The notes: generated by a model not told the origin, from the letters alone. Positions 16,131-24,345 are shown, counted from the stretch's first letter. The stretch: DNA of 46,260 nt from CAYXGZ01 sp964464755 (GCA_964464755.1 CAYXGZ010000028.1:1-46260); one strand, 5' to 3'. Program-made: numbers and translations.

Positions 16131-16604
16131 TCACTCCACTCGACGGGCGCCGGGACCGCCGCGACCGCGAGGGGGCTCGTCGAGGATCGCGTCCCAGGCG
16201 GCCTTCAGCGTGACGCCGAGCTCGGCGAGGGAGCGGGCCGCGACGCCCTCCCCTTCCCAGAGGATGCCGACGAGGAGGTGCTCCGTCCCGACGTGGTCGT
16301 GGCCCATCCGGACGGCCGCTTGGGCGGCGTACTCGATGCAGCGCAGGGCCCTCGGCGAGAACGGCAGGTGGCCCAGGACCGGCGCGGGGGACGGCGTGGC
16401 CGGCGACATCCTCTCCACGATCGGGCGCACGCGATTGATGTCGGCCTCGAGCCTGCGGAGCACCCGGACCGCCACGCCCTCCCGATCGTGCAGCAGGCCC
16501 AGGAGGAGGTGCTCCGTCCCGATGTAGTCATGCTGGAGTCGTTCCGCCTCGGCCCGGCCCGCGATCACCGCTTGCCGCGCGGCTCCGTTGAAGAGCTCGA
16601 ACAT
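16131..16604 (-). CDS. Stand-alone double Clp-N domain protein
   Basis: The 157-residue protein consists of two Clp amino-terminal repeats: residues about 4-70 (HDYIGTEHLLLGLLHDREGVAVRVLR) and about 80-145 (HDHVGTEHLLVGILWEGEGVAARSL). In ClpA and ClpC this domain docks adaptors and substrates. No AAA+ module follows, so it resembles ClpS/ClpC-N-like adaptor or decoy proteins rather than an unfoldase. It converges with the 136-aa gene, 14 nt away. A second lone Clp-N-like protein lies at 22829-23269. The role, perhaps modulation of ClpCP, is inferred from the domain alone. Confidence 0.88.
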   Translation of the reverse strand: MFELFNGAARQAVIAGRAEAERLQHDYIGTEHLLLGLLHDREGVAVRVLRRLEADINRVRPIVERMSPATPSPAPVLGHLPFSPRALRCIEYAAQAAVRMGHDHVGTEHLLVGILWEGEGVAARSLAELGVTLKAAWDAILDEPPRGRGGPGARRVE

Positions 16605-16766
16605 CTCCGCGACTCCGGTTGGCCGGTCACTTGACGCCGGGAGCCCTTCGCCACGACCTCGAGTTCCGCTCGCGGGCTCCGGTTCGCGGATCCTGAAACG
16701 CGGACCCCCCGGTCGTGGTCTCAGGTACCATGGGGGCCGAGATTGGCCTCCATCAAGGAGCCTGGG

Positions 16767-17117
16767 ATGGGCGACGCGGATTCGGGACGCCGGGGATCGC
16801 TCCGCCGTTACGGCGTGGTCGCGGGGATCGTCCTGCTGGTCTTGGCGGCCTTCCCGGGCCGGTGGATGCTGAATGGCTACCGGTTCGCCCGCCACGCGGC
16901 CCAGAACGGCATCCGGGCCGAGGCCTCCGTGAAGCTGGACGGATTCGGATTGAGCCTCCGGGCCAGCCAGGACTCCCTGGACAAGAAAGTCGAATTCAAC
17001 CGGACCTTGTACGAGCAGATGGGCAACATCCAGCACGTGAAGGACCGCTACGGCGCCAGCGAAGGCCTCAACGGGTTCTTCTTCGGCCTGGGCACCCGGG
17101 TCGGCTGCGCGCCCTGA
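16767..17117 (+). CDS. Hypothetical small membrane protein, 116 aa
   Basis: An AAGGAG site at 16755-16760 lies 6 nt before the ATG at 16767, which decides this start over an earlier in-frame ATG at 16743. A basic N-terminus (GRRGSLRRYG) precedes one membrane helix (VVAGIVLLVLAAFPGRWML, residues about 17-35), followed by a soluble tail of about 80 residues containing a Gly-rich end (LNGFFFGLGTRVG). This arrangement suggests a cytoplasmic N-terminus and an extracytoplasmic tail. Base composition is slightly less GC-rich than in neighbouring genes. No family is recognised. The next gene starts 29 nt downstream and may be co-transcribed. Confidence 0.65.
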   Translation: MGDADSGRRGSLRRYGVVAGIVLLVLAAFPGRWMLNGYRFARHAAQNGIRAEASVKLDGFGLSLRASQDSLDKKVEFNRTLYEQMGNIQHVKDRYGASEGLNGFFFGLGTRVGCAP

Positions 17118-17146
17118 AGAGCCGAATCGTGGATCCTTCCTAGGCC

Positions 17147-18229
17147 ATGTGGATCCTGATCCGAGTCCTCGTCGCGGCGACCGCGTTCGTGGTCCGGATG
17201 GTCTCCCGGACTTGGAAGCCCGCGCCGACCGGGACGCTCGATGGCCTGCCGCACTACGTCTCGCAATACCAGGACAAGAGCCGGCCGATCGGCTTCAAGG
17301 TCGGCCTCCCCCTGCGCCTTCCCCTCGTATTCAAGCTGTCGCGCGAGGTGAGGACCGACTCCTGGTATAAGCGGCTCGGGCTGGTGAAGGAGATCCAGAC
17401 CAGGGACGCCCGGTTCGACGAGCGCGTCTACGTCGCCTGCGATCATCCGCTCTTCGGGGAGTACCTGCAGCAGAACGAGGAGCTGAGGAACCTGCTCCGG
17501 GCCGCCCTGTCCGCGGGGGTCCGCACGATCACGTCCGACGGCGCCGTCCTCTGGCTGCACTCGGACGAGGCGCGGGCGGCCAATCTCTCCGATTCGGCCC
17601 GGTTGCTGGAGATCCACCGGGGCTTCCGCAGGCTGGCGAAGGAGATCCCCGGGCGGCTCCAGGACCCGTTCCTGCCCCGGGCCCTGGCGATCGAGGCGAT
17701 GCTGGCCTCGATCTTCGCCTACGCCGTGGTGGCGGCCCTCGAGTACTGGACGCACGAGGCCGACGTCTACGTGCAGACGGGGCCGCTCGTCGCGCGCGGC
17801 CTCCTGATGGGCCTGGCCATCCTCGTCGCGGTCGGAGGGGCGATCGTCCTCCTGCTGCGGGGCTCGTCGAGGGCGGGCCGCTTGATGACGTCCAGCCTCG
17901 TGGTGCTGGTCCTGTCCGGGCCCGTGGCGGGCATCCAGCTGGCGAACGACCTGAACCGCGGGCTCGACGACGGACCTCCCGAGATGGTGGAGTGCCCGGT
18001 GGTCCGGCCCGAGGTCGTGGTGAAGCAGAGGCGGCGGAGCGGGCCCTCGTACTCCTACTACCTCAATCTCGGGGCACCGACCGGGCCGACGAGCATCGAC
18101 ATCAACCGACGGGTCCGCGTGGACAAGGGCACCTTCGAGACCGTGGGGGGCCTGAAACGGGCCCGGCTCATCCTCAACCCCGGCTGGCTGGGCATTCCCT
18201 GGTACCGCGGCATCGAGGCGGGGCGCTGA
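17147..18229 (+). CDS. Hypothetical membrane protein, 360 aa
   Basis: The N-terminus has a hydrophobic segment (MWILIRVLVAATAFVVRMV). A soluble region follows with a DSWYKRLGLVKEIQTRDARFDERVYVACDH block, where aromatic and charged residues alternate, then three membrane helices at about 185-205 (ALAIEAMLASIFAYAVVAAL), 215-240 and 245-265. The C-terminal tail is basic and beta-like, with TSIDINRRVRVDKGTFETVGG and ends in a proline-containing strand. The helix cluster in the second half suggests an inner-membrane protein with a cytoplasmic head. No catalytic motif is seen. It follows the 116-aa membrane protein in the same direction, and both may act together at the envelope. The function is unknown. 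Confidence 0.7.
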   Translation: MWILIRVLVAATAFVVRMVSRTWKPAPTGTLDGLPHYVSQYQDKSRPIGFKVGLPLRLPLVFKLSREVRTDSWYKRLGLVKEIQTRDARFDERVYVACDHPLFGEYLQQNEELRNLLRAALSAGVRTITSDGAVLWLHSDEARAANLSDSARLLEIHRGFRRLAKEIPGRLQDPFLPRALAIEAMLASIFAYAVVAALEYWTHEADVYVQTGPLVARGLLMGLAILVAVGGAIVLLLRGSSRAGRLMTSSLVVLVLSGPVAGIQLANDLNRGLDDGPPEMVECPVVRPEVVVKQRRRSGPSYSYYLNLGAPTGPTSIDINRRVRVDKGTFETVGGLKRARLILNPGWLGIPWYRGIEAGR

Positions 18230-18250
18230 CCGCCGGCCGCCGTCGTGCGG

Positions 18251-18256
18251 TAGGAT
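18251..18256 (+). promoter_or_regulatory. Candidate -10 box of kinase-TPR gene
   Basis: TAGGAT ends 6 nt before the GTG start at 18263, again without a Shine-Dalgarno site. Confidence 0.4.
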
Positions 18257-18262
18257 GATCCC

Positions 18263-20824
18263 GTGGATCCCCGCCCGCCCAGCCCCAAGCGCGACCCGCG
18301 GAAGAACCCCGTCGGGAGCTCGTCCACCGAGGAGACCGTCAAGGGCCCCTCCGCCGACAACCCCCGCCACTCCACCTCCGGCGCCTCCGTCGTCCCGCCC
18401 CACTCCCCCGACGACCGCTTCGGCAAGTTCGTCCGCACCGAGAAGCTCGGCGCCGGCGGCATGGGCGAGGTCTGGAAGGCCTGGGACGTCGAGCTCGCCC
18501 GCTGGGTCGCCCTGAAGTTCCTCAAGGGCGGCGACGACGCCGAGATCGCCCGCTTCAAGCACGAGGCCCAGGTCGCCGGCCAGCTCGCCCACCCGCACAT
18601 CGCCGCCGTCTACGAGGTCGGAGAGGCCCGCGGCCGCCACTACATCGCCATGCAGTACATCCAGGGCCCCACCCTCCGGACCCGCCGCCGGGGCGACGTC
18701 CGCCGCCTCGCCGCCCTGCTCCGCGACGCCGCGAAGGCCGTCGCCTTCGCCCACGAGCACGGCGTCATCCACCGCGACCTCAAGCCCGAGAACCTCATGG
18801 TCGCCGAGCGCTCCGGCGGCGCCGAGCCCCACGTCTACGTCATGGACTTCGGCCTCGCCCGCTCCGTCGAGGGCGGGAGCGAGCTCTCCGCCTCCGGCGC
18901 CGTCGTCGGCACCCCCTCCTACATGGCCCCCGAGCAGGCCCGCGGCGAGAAGCTCGACGAGCGCGCCGACGTCTACTCCCTCGGCGCCACGATCTACCAG
19001 CTCCTCGCCGACCGCCCGCCCCACCGCGGCGCCAACCTCCTGCAGACCCTCCGCCTGGTCCAGGACGAGGAGCCGAAGCCGCCCAGCGCCTGGGCCCCGG
19101 GGATCGACCGCGAGCTCGAGACGATCGTCCTCAAGTGCCTCGACCGGGACCCCGCCCGCCGCTACCCGGGCGCCCTCGAGCTCGCCCGCGACCTCGACCG
19201 CTGGCTCCGCGGCGAGGCGATCGAGGCCCACGGCCCGTCGTTCACCTACCGCGCCGCGAAGTGGATGCGCCGCCGCGCCCTCGTCCTCGGCCTCTCGGCC
19301 GCCGCCCTCGCCGCCGTCGCCATCACGCTCGCGGTCCTCGTCCCGAAATGGCGCTCCGCCAGCGACCGGGCCTCGGCCGCCGAGGGCGAGGTCCGCGCCG
19401 CGGAGGCCCTCCGCGCCCGCATGCAGAAGCTCTCCGCGCTCTGGGCCCACGCCCTCACGATCAAGGAATGGACCCACCAGGCCTACCGGAAGGTCGAGGA
19501 CATCCGCGCCGAGTTCCGACGCTGCGAGCGCGACGTCACGGCCTTCCTCGAGGAGGCGCCCGGCCTGCCCCAGGGCCTCTACGTCCGGGCCCGCGTGCGG
19601 ATGTGCCTGGAGGAGTTCGACGACGCGGAGCGCGACCTGCTCGAGGCGACGCGGCGGGCGCCGGACTTCCGCCCCGCGTGGACCCTGCTGGGGCACGTGC
19701 GGATCGAGCGCTTCTGGAGGAACATGCTGGGGCCGGGGGACGAGGGCCTGGACGACGCGGACACCCGCGAGCTGGAGGGCGCGGGCGAGGCGTTCCGCCG
19801 CGGCGACCCGGGCCGGGCGGCCGCCGAGGCCTGGGGCCTCGCCTGGTCGCCCGACGACGACGCGGCCCAGCTCGTCGCCCGGGCGCTGCAGGAGTACTAC
19901 GTCGACGGGAAGGGCCAGGAGGCCGTGGACCGCCTCGCGAAGGCCGCCGAGACCTCGACCTCCGACGAGGTCTTCCGCTGGCTCGGCGTCTGGACGCACC
20001 GGGCCGACCTCATCTCGCGCGCGATCGACATCTCGCCCTTCCACCCCGCGTACTACGTCCAGCGGGCCGCCCTGCTCCGGCACCAGCGCCGCCACGGGGA
20101 GGCCATCGAGGACTGCACGAAGGCGATCCAGCTGCAGCCGGGCTACGCGGCGGCCTACAACAACCGCGGTGCGCTCCTGGCCGCCACCGGCCGGGTCCGC
20201 GAGGGCCTCGAGGACTTCGACCGGGCGATCGCGGCCGATCCCGGGTTCGCCATCGCGCGGGTCAACCGCGGCTGGAGACGAATGCAGCAGGGCGACCTCG
20301 ACGGCGCGATGGCCGACTTCGACCACGTGCTCGAGATGAAACCGCGCAGCACGTACATCACGTCGATGGCCCACCAGCACCGCGGGGCGGTCTGGAGCCG
20401 GCGGGGCGAGTCCGAGCGCGCGATCGCGGAGTTCACGCGGGCCGTGGAGATCCACCCGAAGAACGCGGCGGCGTGGATCGAGCGCTGCGTCGAGAAGCGG
20501 CGGACCGACCCCCGGGGTGCGCTCGAGGACGTCGAGCAGGCGCTGAAGATCGACCCGCGGAGTCCGGAGGCCCTGATGAACCGCGGCGACCTCCGGATCT
20601 CGCTCCAGGATCGCGAGGGGGCCCTGCAGGACTACTCGCAGGCGATCCGGCTGAGCCCGGAGGATCCGGTCGCGAGGCTGAAGCGCGCCTCGCTGCGGTA
20701 CCAGGAGCGCGACTACGGGCCCGCGGAGGAGGATCTCGAGGAGTCGCTCCGGCTCGCTCCGCCGGGCTGGCCCTACCGCGCCATGGCCGAGGACCTGGGC
20801 CGGATGATCCGGGAGGCGAAGTAG
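18263..20824 (+). CDS. Membrane Ser/Thr protein kinase with C-terminal TPR array
   Basis: The protein has 853 residues and a GTG start; an ATG at 18255 is out of frame. A Ser/Thr/Pro-rich leader (1-50) precedes a Hanks-type kinase domain (about 52-315) with LGAGGMGEVWKAWD, Lys85 in VALKFLK, HRDLKPEN with Asp172, DFGLAR with Asp195, and GTPSYMAPEQARG. One membrane helix lies near 337-356 (VLGLSAAALAAVAITLAVLV). The extracytoplasmic half carries a row of tetratricopeptide-like repeats to about 840, such as ECTKAIQLQPGYAAAYNNRG-type units. It probably senses a periplasmic partner through the TPRs and phosphorylates cytoplasmic targets. Such fusions are common in Planctomycetota, Acidobacteria and Myxococcota. 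Confidence 0.93.
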   Translation: MDPRPPSPKRDPRKNPVGSSSTEETVKGPSADNPRHSTSGASVVPPHSPDDRFGKFVRTEKLGAGGMGEVWKAWDVELARWVALKFLKGGDDAEIARFKHEAQVAGQLAHPHIAAVYEVGEARGRHYIAMQYIQGPTLRTRRRGDVRRLAALLRDAAKAVAFAHEHGVIHRDLKPENLMVAERSGGAEPHVYVMDFGLARSVEGGSELSASGAVVGTPSYMAPEQARGEKLDERADVYSLGATIYQLLADRPPHRGANLLQTLRLVQDEEPKPPSAWAPGIDRELETIVLKCLDRDPARRYPGALELARDLDRWLRGEAIEAHGPSFTYRAAKWMRRRALVLGLSAAALAAVAITLAVLVPKWRSASDRASAAEGEVRAAEALRARMQKLSALWAHALTIKEWTHQAYRKVEDIRAEFRRCERDVTAFLEEAPGLPQGLYVRARVRMCLEEFDDAERDLLEATRRAPDFRPAWTLLGHVRIERFWRNMLGPGDEGLDDADTRELEGAGEAFRRGDPGRAAAEAWGLAWSPDDDAAQLVARALQEYYVDGKGQEAVDRLAKAAETSTSDEVFRWLGVWTHRADLISRAIDISPFHPAYYVQRAALLRHQRRHGEAIEDCTKAIQLQPGYAAAYNNRGALLAATGRVREGLEDFDRAIAADPGFAIARVNRGWRRMQQGDLDGAMADFDHVLEMKPRSTYITSMAHQHRGAVWSRRGESERAIAEFTRAVEIHPKNAAAWIERCVEKRRTDPRGALEDVEQALKIDPRSPEALMNRGDLRISLQDREGALQDYSQAIRLSPEDPVARLKRASLRYQERDYGPAEEDLEESLRLAPPGWPYRAMAEDLGRMIREAK

Positions 20825-20828
20825 GGCC

Positions 20829-21221
20829 TCAGGCGCCCGCCGACTTCAGCCAGGCGAGGGCCTCGTCGTACTTCCAGAACACGCCGACGGCGCGGCGGCT
20901 CGCCGGGTCGGACTCGCGGAAGGTCTTGTACATGTGGGCCAGCTCGAGGTGGAGGTCGGAGGCGACGACGATCGCGAGGCGGGTGAGCGGGCGGCCCGCG
21001 TCCTTCTGCACGGCCATCTTGGCCATCTCGCGGACCTTCCACGGCGAGCCGTACTCCACCTTCTCGACCTGCCGCATGTCGACGAGCTCGTGGTAGCCGG
21101 CGAGCTCCGGGCCGAACCAGACCTTCTCCTGGTAGCGGATCATGTCGTCCTCGGTCAGGGTCCCCTTCGGGGTGGCGAACACGATGCGGGCCGCGTGGTC
21201 GCTGCGATGCTGGATGGGCAA
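20829..21221 (-). CDS. SpoIIAA/STAS-like small protein
   Basis: The 130-residue protein alternates strands and helices in the way of SpoIIAA-like/STAS-type proteins: RIVFATPKGTLTEDDMIRYQ, then YHELVDMRQVEKVEY, TRLAIVVASDLHLELAHMYKTF, and AVGVFWKYDEALAWL near the end. The VFxxxDEAxxWL ending is typical of this group. Members bind partners or lipids and often regulate; the ligand here is unknown. The start is TTG at 21221, chosen because AGGAG lies 5 nt before it; no ATG is suitably placed upstream. It converges with the kinase gene, 4 nt away, and is divergent from the TauE gene. It could relay a signal from the kinase, but only position supports this. Confidence 0.7.
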   Translation of the reverse strand: MPIQHRSDHAARIVFATPKGTLTEDDMIRYQEKVWFGPELAGYHELVDMRQVEKVEYGSPWKVREMAKMAVQKDAGRPLTRLAIVVASDLHLELAHMYKTFRESDPASRRAVGVFWKYDEALAWLKSAGA

Positions 21222-21284
21222 GGGCGCTCCTGGCTCGGGCCGTCGATCCGCTCCGTTTAGAATACGCTGAACCCGGCCCGGGAA

Positions 21285-21313
21285 TTGGGCGGCTCGGTCG
21301 GACCCGCTATGAT
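21285..21313 (+). promoter_or_regulatory. Candidate promoter of TauE/SafE gene
   Basis: TTGGGC (21285-21290) and TATGAT (21308-21313) are 17 bp apart, a good sigma-70-type match. The ATG at 21326 lies 12 nt after the -10, so the leader would be only about 6 nt. Confidence 0.55.
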
Positions 21314-21325
21314 CCGTCGAAGCCG

Positions 21326-22093
21326 ATGACCCCCCTCACCCTGGCGATCCTGCTGGCGACGACGCTGGTCACGGCGACGGTGTCCGGCGTGTTCGGGATG
21401 GCGGGCGGCCTGCTGCTGATGGGCGTGCTGGCGGCCGTCGTGCCCGTGGCCACGGCGATGGTGCTGCACGGCTTCATCCAGGTGGTCGCGAACTTCTCGC
21501 GGGCGGCGCTGCTGCGCGGGCACGTCGACTGGCGGCTAGTCGGGCGCTACGCGATCGGGACGGGGGCCTCGCTCCTGCTGCTGGCGGCGATCGCGTGGCG
21601 GCCGGGGCCGGCGCTCGTGTACCTGCTGCTGGGGTCGACGGCGATGCTGGTCTGGATCCCGGCGCGCGTCGTGGAGATCGACGTGGGGCGCCCGCTGCAG
21701 GCGGAGCTCTGCGGCTTCCTCGTGCAGGCGCTGAACACGATCGCGGGGGTGGCGGGGCCGCTGCTGGACCTGTTCTTCGTGAAGACGCTGCTGCCGCGGC
21801 AGGTGGTGGTGGCGACGAAGGCGGCGACGCAGGTGCTGGCGCACGTGGTGAAGATCGCGTTCTGGGGCTGGCCGCTGCTCGACCTGCTGGGGGATCCGGC
21901 GCGGCGGGCCGGGTTGCAGCTGCCGGCCCCGTGGGTCTTCGCGGCGGTGGTGCCGCTGTCTCTTCTGGGGACCTGGCTGGGCGGGCGGATGCTGGAGCGG
22001 ATGACGGACGCGGACTTCCGCGGCTGGACGAAGTGGCTGGTGACCGCGATCGGGCTGGTCTACCTCGCGAGGGGCGTGGCGAAGGTCCTCTAG
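21326..22093 (+). CDS. TauE/SafE-family membrane transporter
   Basis: The 255-residue protein has about eight membrane helices arranged as two halves. The first half starts LATTLVTATVSGVFGMAGGLLLMGVL, the hallmark helix-Gly-Gly turn of the TauE/SafE (sulfite/organosulfonate exporter) family. The second half repeats the pattern at AELCGFLVQALNTIAGVAGPLLDLFFVKTLL, followed by TKAATQVLAHVVKIAF. The family moves sulfite, sulfoacetate or related sulfur anions across the inner membrane, but most members are uncharacterised. It stands alone with its own promoter, so the substrate cannot be read from context. Confidence 0.9.
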   Translation: MTPLTLAILLATTLVTATVSGVFGMAGGLLLMGVLAAVVPVATAMVLHGFIQVVANFSRAALLRGHVDWRLVGRYAIGTGASLLLLAAIAWRPGPALVYLLLGSTAMLVWIPARVVEIDVGRPLQAELCGFLVQALNTIAGVAGPLLDLFFVKTLLPRQVVVATKAATQVLAHVVKIAFWGWPLLDLLGDPARRAGLQLPAPWVFAAVVPLSLLGTWLGGRMLERMTDADFRGWTKWLVTAIGLVYLARGVAKVL

Positions 22094-22157
22094 GTCGAAT
22101 CCGGACGCCAAGCTCGAGTCTGGAGCGGCTCCCGGACTTGGAGAGACGCAGGGGCCA

Positions 22158-22328
22158 TCAACCCCGCAGGACTACCCATCCCATGTACCCGAGCACCGAC
22201 GCCACCCCGAGGATGCAGATCCAGCACCCCACGACGGAACGTCGCCGGCTCGCTGGAGCCGTACCCTCGGAGGTCGCGCAGGCGCCGTCCCAGAATTTCA
22301 AGACACCACGAATCAATAGATCCAGCAT
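22158..22328 (-). CDS. Small single-pass membrane protein, 56 aa
   Basis: An ATG at 22328 opens a short frame ending in TGA at 22158-22160. The product has a hydrophobic amphipathic N-terminus (MLDLLIRGVLKFWD), a polar middle with three arginines (ASRRRS), and a clear membrane helix (VVGCWICILGVASVLGYMGW) ending in VVLRG. Positive residues lie before the helix. The local DNA is more AT-rich than the rest of the window. The frame reads as a sensible membrane protein, while the overlapping - strand frame (22090-22383) gives only Arg-rich low-complexity sequence. No strong Shine-Dalgarno site is seen; GAAG lies about 14 nt upstream. The function is unknown. Confidence 0.5.
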   Translation of the reverse strand: MLDLLIRGVLKFWDGACATSEGTAPASRRRSVVGCWICILGVASVLGYMGWVVLRG

Positions 22329-22391
22329 CGATAATCAGTCTATCTTCGCAGCTTCCATCGCAGGAATGGCGCGCCCGCCTCAAGGGTGCCG

Positions 22392-22832
22392 TTAGCGAAC
22401 CGGGCCGATCGATTCCACGCGCCCGGTCGGCCCGAAGCAGACTTCGAAGGCGCCGCTCGTGAGGCCGAAATCGGGGCCCGCGTAAGGGAAAGTCCCCTGC
22501 CCCTGCGATAGCATCGCGAACGGGGCCAGGATCGCGATCAGGATAGCAGATCCCACCAGGAGTTCGGCGACGCGACCCAGGCTCGCGGGATCGAAGGCCA
22601 CCCCGGGCCAGTAGGTGTAGATCCAGCGCTCCTCCAGCAACGCCGGGTCCCGCGTCACCCGGCTCGGCGGACCGATGAGCGCCCGGACCTCGGCGAACGT
22701 CATGTCGTGCTTGATCAAGACCCTTCGCTCCCCCGCCCGGTCCGTCCCGGGCCGGCAGCCCGGGGCGCCCGCGAGGACCAGCAGCGCCAGGCCGGCCGCC
22801 AGCGCGCGCCGGGGCTCCGGGGCCGTCTTCAC
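22392..22832 (-). CDS. SmpA/BamE-like exported lipoprotein with membrane segment
   Basis: The 146-residue protein starts at GTG 22832 with a signal (ALAAGLALLVLAGAPGC) that probably ends in a lipidated Cys, although the lipobox APGC is weak. The block KHDMTFAEVRALIGPPSRV followed by ERWIYTYW matches the SmpA/OmlA (BamE-like) fold, in which a GMT..EV..LLGEP turn is typical. A hydrophobic segment lies near 88-108 (ELLVGSAILIAILAPFAML), and the tail CFGPTGRVESIGPV repeats the family's final strand. The start overlaps the stop of the Clp-N-like gene as GTGA, so they are co-translated. A role in envelope assembly is inferred. Confidence 0.75.
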   Translation of the reverse strand: MKTAPEPRRALAAGLALLVLAGAPGCRPGTDRAGERRVLIKHDMTFAEVRALIGPPSRVTRDPALLEERWIYTYWPGVAFDPASLGRVAELLVGSAILIAILAPFAMLSQGQGTFPYAGPDFGLTSGAFEVCFGPTGRVESIGPVR

Positions 22833-23269
22833 GCGTCCCGGAACTTCCCGCCCTCGACGGCGCGCTCGCAGAGCGGGATCGTGACGCCGTGGGCCTCCAG
22901 CATCTTGGCCGTCTCGTTGTGCTGCTGGCGGATCAGCGCCTCCAGCAGGTCCAGCGTGCTCACCTGCCGGCGCTCGCGCCCGCTCGTGTGCTTCGACACG
23001 AAGCCCAGCAGCGACTCCGTGTCCCCGCTGTACTTCCCCGGCCGCTTCTCCGTCACGATCCCGGCCAGCATCGGCGCCAGCTCCGCCTCCACGGTCTCGG
23101 GCACGACCTTCATCTCCTCCTTGAGGAACTTCGCCGCCGCGCAGAAGGGGTCCTTGAACATCGCGTCGAGGAAGTGGGCGGGCTCCACGAAGGCGCACTT
23201 CCGCTTGATGGCGTCGCCGACCGCGCGATCCGACACCGCCCGCGCCGCGACCGTCCAGTTCTGGTACAT
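22829..23269 (-). CDS. Clp-N-repeat-like protein, 146 aa
   Basis: Two helical repeats resemble the Clp amino-terminal domain: residues about 12-75 (FVEPAHFLDAMFKDPFCAAAKFLKEE) and about 90-140 (VSTLDLLEALIRQQHNETAKMLEAHGV). The pattern of a His/Leu turn, a long helix with aLL, and a final hydrophobic helix matches Clp-N repeats. There is no ATPase module. The protein is divergent enough that some database searches might miss the domain. It leads a two-gene unit with the BamE-like lipoprotein. The upstream region to 23335 holds a TATACT-like box about 36 nt before the ATG. Confidence 0.65.
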   Translation of the reverse strand: MYQNWTVAARAVSDRAVGDAIKRKCAFVEPAHFLDAMFKDPFCAAAKFLKEEMKVVPETVEAELAPMLAGIVTEKRPGKYSGDTESLLGFVSKHTSGRERRQVSTLDLLEALIRQQHNETAKMLEAHGVTIPLCERAVEGGKFRDA

Positions 23270-23335
23270 GCAGCGACCCCCGCGTTGGGTTGATCCGACG
23301 ACGGGAGTATACCCCGGCGGGAACCGGCCGGGGAA

Positions 23336-23491
23336 TCAGCGGCGGGCGGGGGCGGGCGTCGGGGTCGGGGTCGGCGCCGGGGAGGCCGACGGGCTCGGCG
23401 TCGGCTTCGGCGCGGCGTGGATCGGCTCGAGGAAGAGGTACGTCGCCCAGGCCAGCGCCAGGGAGAGCCCGAACGCGAGCGCGAGCCGCAC
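23336..23491 (-). CDS. Small membrane protein with Pro-rich tail, 51 aa
   Basis: A GTG at 23491 has GAGGT about 5-6 nt upstream and lies 8 nt after the stop of the ParB-like gene. The product has one membrane helix (LALAFGLSLALAWATYLFLE) followed by a proline/threonine/serine/alanine-rich tail made of short PTP and PSP units and ending in PARR. The tail is low-complexity, so the domain could not be assigned to a family. The pairing with the ParB-like gene suggests one mRNA. The helix and the Shine-Dalgarno site are the main support for the call. Confidence 0.5.
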   Translation of the reverse strand: MRLALAFGLSLALAWATYLFLEPIHAAPKPTPSPSASPAPTPTPTPAPARR

Positions 23492-23499
23492 GACCTACC

Positions 23500-24345
23500 T
23501 CACAGGCACTGCATGCAGGCGATCTTGCCGAGCTTCCCCGCCTCGCGCTTCGAGTAGAACTTCATCCGGCGGTTCTCGGGGATCAGCATCGCGTACGGGC
23601 AGTGCGGCGCGTGGAAGTGCGCGGACCCGTCCGTCGTGACGAAGTTCGGCTCCTTGCGCGTCACGCGGTCCACCATCTCCCGCAGCTCCTCGTCCGACAT
23701 CTTCGTGTTGTAGACCATCTCGACGATCTCGAGCTGCACGTCCGGGTCGGAGGCCTCGGCGATGACCCGCGCCTGCGACTCGTTGACCATGCCGGCCCGC
23801 AGCGCCTCCTGGACGGGGATCGGGAGCTTCAGCAGCTCGCGCGCCTTGCGCACGTCCTCGGCCTTCAGGCCCATCGTCGCGGCGAGCTCCTCCTCGGAGG
23901 TCCCGGGGCAGCGCTTCGCCAGCTTCTCCAGCATCAGGACCAGGTCCACCTGCGTCAGGCTCTGGCGGTGCAGGTTCTCCAGCGCCGCCACGTGCATCAT
24001 GTCGCGAGTCGAGAGGCTGCGGACGATCGCGGGGATCATCTCCATGCCCAGCTCCCGCGCCGCCAGCAGCCGCCGCTGGCCCGCCACGAGCGTGTAGCCG
24101 CCCCGCGAGCGGTTCACGATGATCGGCACGATGACGCCGTAGCGCTCGATCGAGGACTTCAGGTGCGCGTGCTCGCCGGCGAGGACGTACTCGCGCGGCT
24201 GGTGGGGGTTGTCCCGGATCTCGCCGACCGGGATGTACATCAGCATGTCGTCGTCCCGCTTCAGGCCCAGGACGCGCTTGAGGCCCTCCTTGAAGGAGGC
24301 CCAGAAGCCCGACGTGCCGCAGTGATTGCAGAGATGGTCCGCCAT
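23500..24345 (-). CDS. ParB/Spo0J-like protein with terminal cysteine clusters
   Basis: The 281-residue protein has a ParB/Srx-like N-terminal domain (PVGEIRDNPHQPRE; YGVIVPIIVNRSRGGYTLVAGQRRLLAA) and the following helix-turn-helix region (LHRQSLTQVDLVLMLEKLAKR; ATMGLKAEDVRKARELLKLP), typical of ParB. It differs in carrying CNHCG near residue 6-10 and a Cys/His-containing C-terminus (HAPHCPY and CMQC), which could form a zinc site joining both ends. No parA neighbour or parS site is seen. It may be a nucleoid or CTP-switch regulator rather than a plasmid partition protein. The ATG at 24345 has GGAGGAG 3 nt upstream; a longer start is possible but less likely. Confidence 0.85.
   Translation of the reverse strand: MADHLCNHCGTSGFWASFKEGLKRVLGLKRDDDMLMYIPVGEIRDNPHQPREYVLAGEHAHLKSSIERYGVIVPIIVNRSRGGYTLVAGQRRLLAARELGMEMIPAIVRSLSTRDMMHVAALENLHRQSLTQVDLVLMLEKLAKRCPGTSEEELAATMGLKAEDVRKARELLKLPIPVQEALRAGMVNESQARVIAEASDPDVQLEIVEMVYNTKMSDEELREMVDRVTRKEPNFVTTDGSAHFHAPHCPYAMLIPENRRMKFYSKREAGKLGKIACMQCL

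Noticed and set aside
18255..18515. ATG at 18255 as the kinase start
   Set aside because: It is out of frame with the kinase; the GTG at 18263 is in frame and correctly spaced after TAGGAT.
22090..22383. 97-aa - strand frame in the AT-richer island
   Set aside because: Its sequence is Arg/Gly-rich without structure; the overlapping 56-aa frame gives a proper membrane helix.
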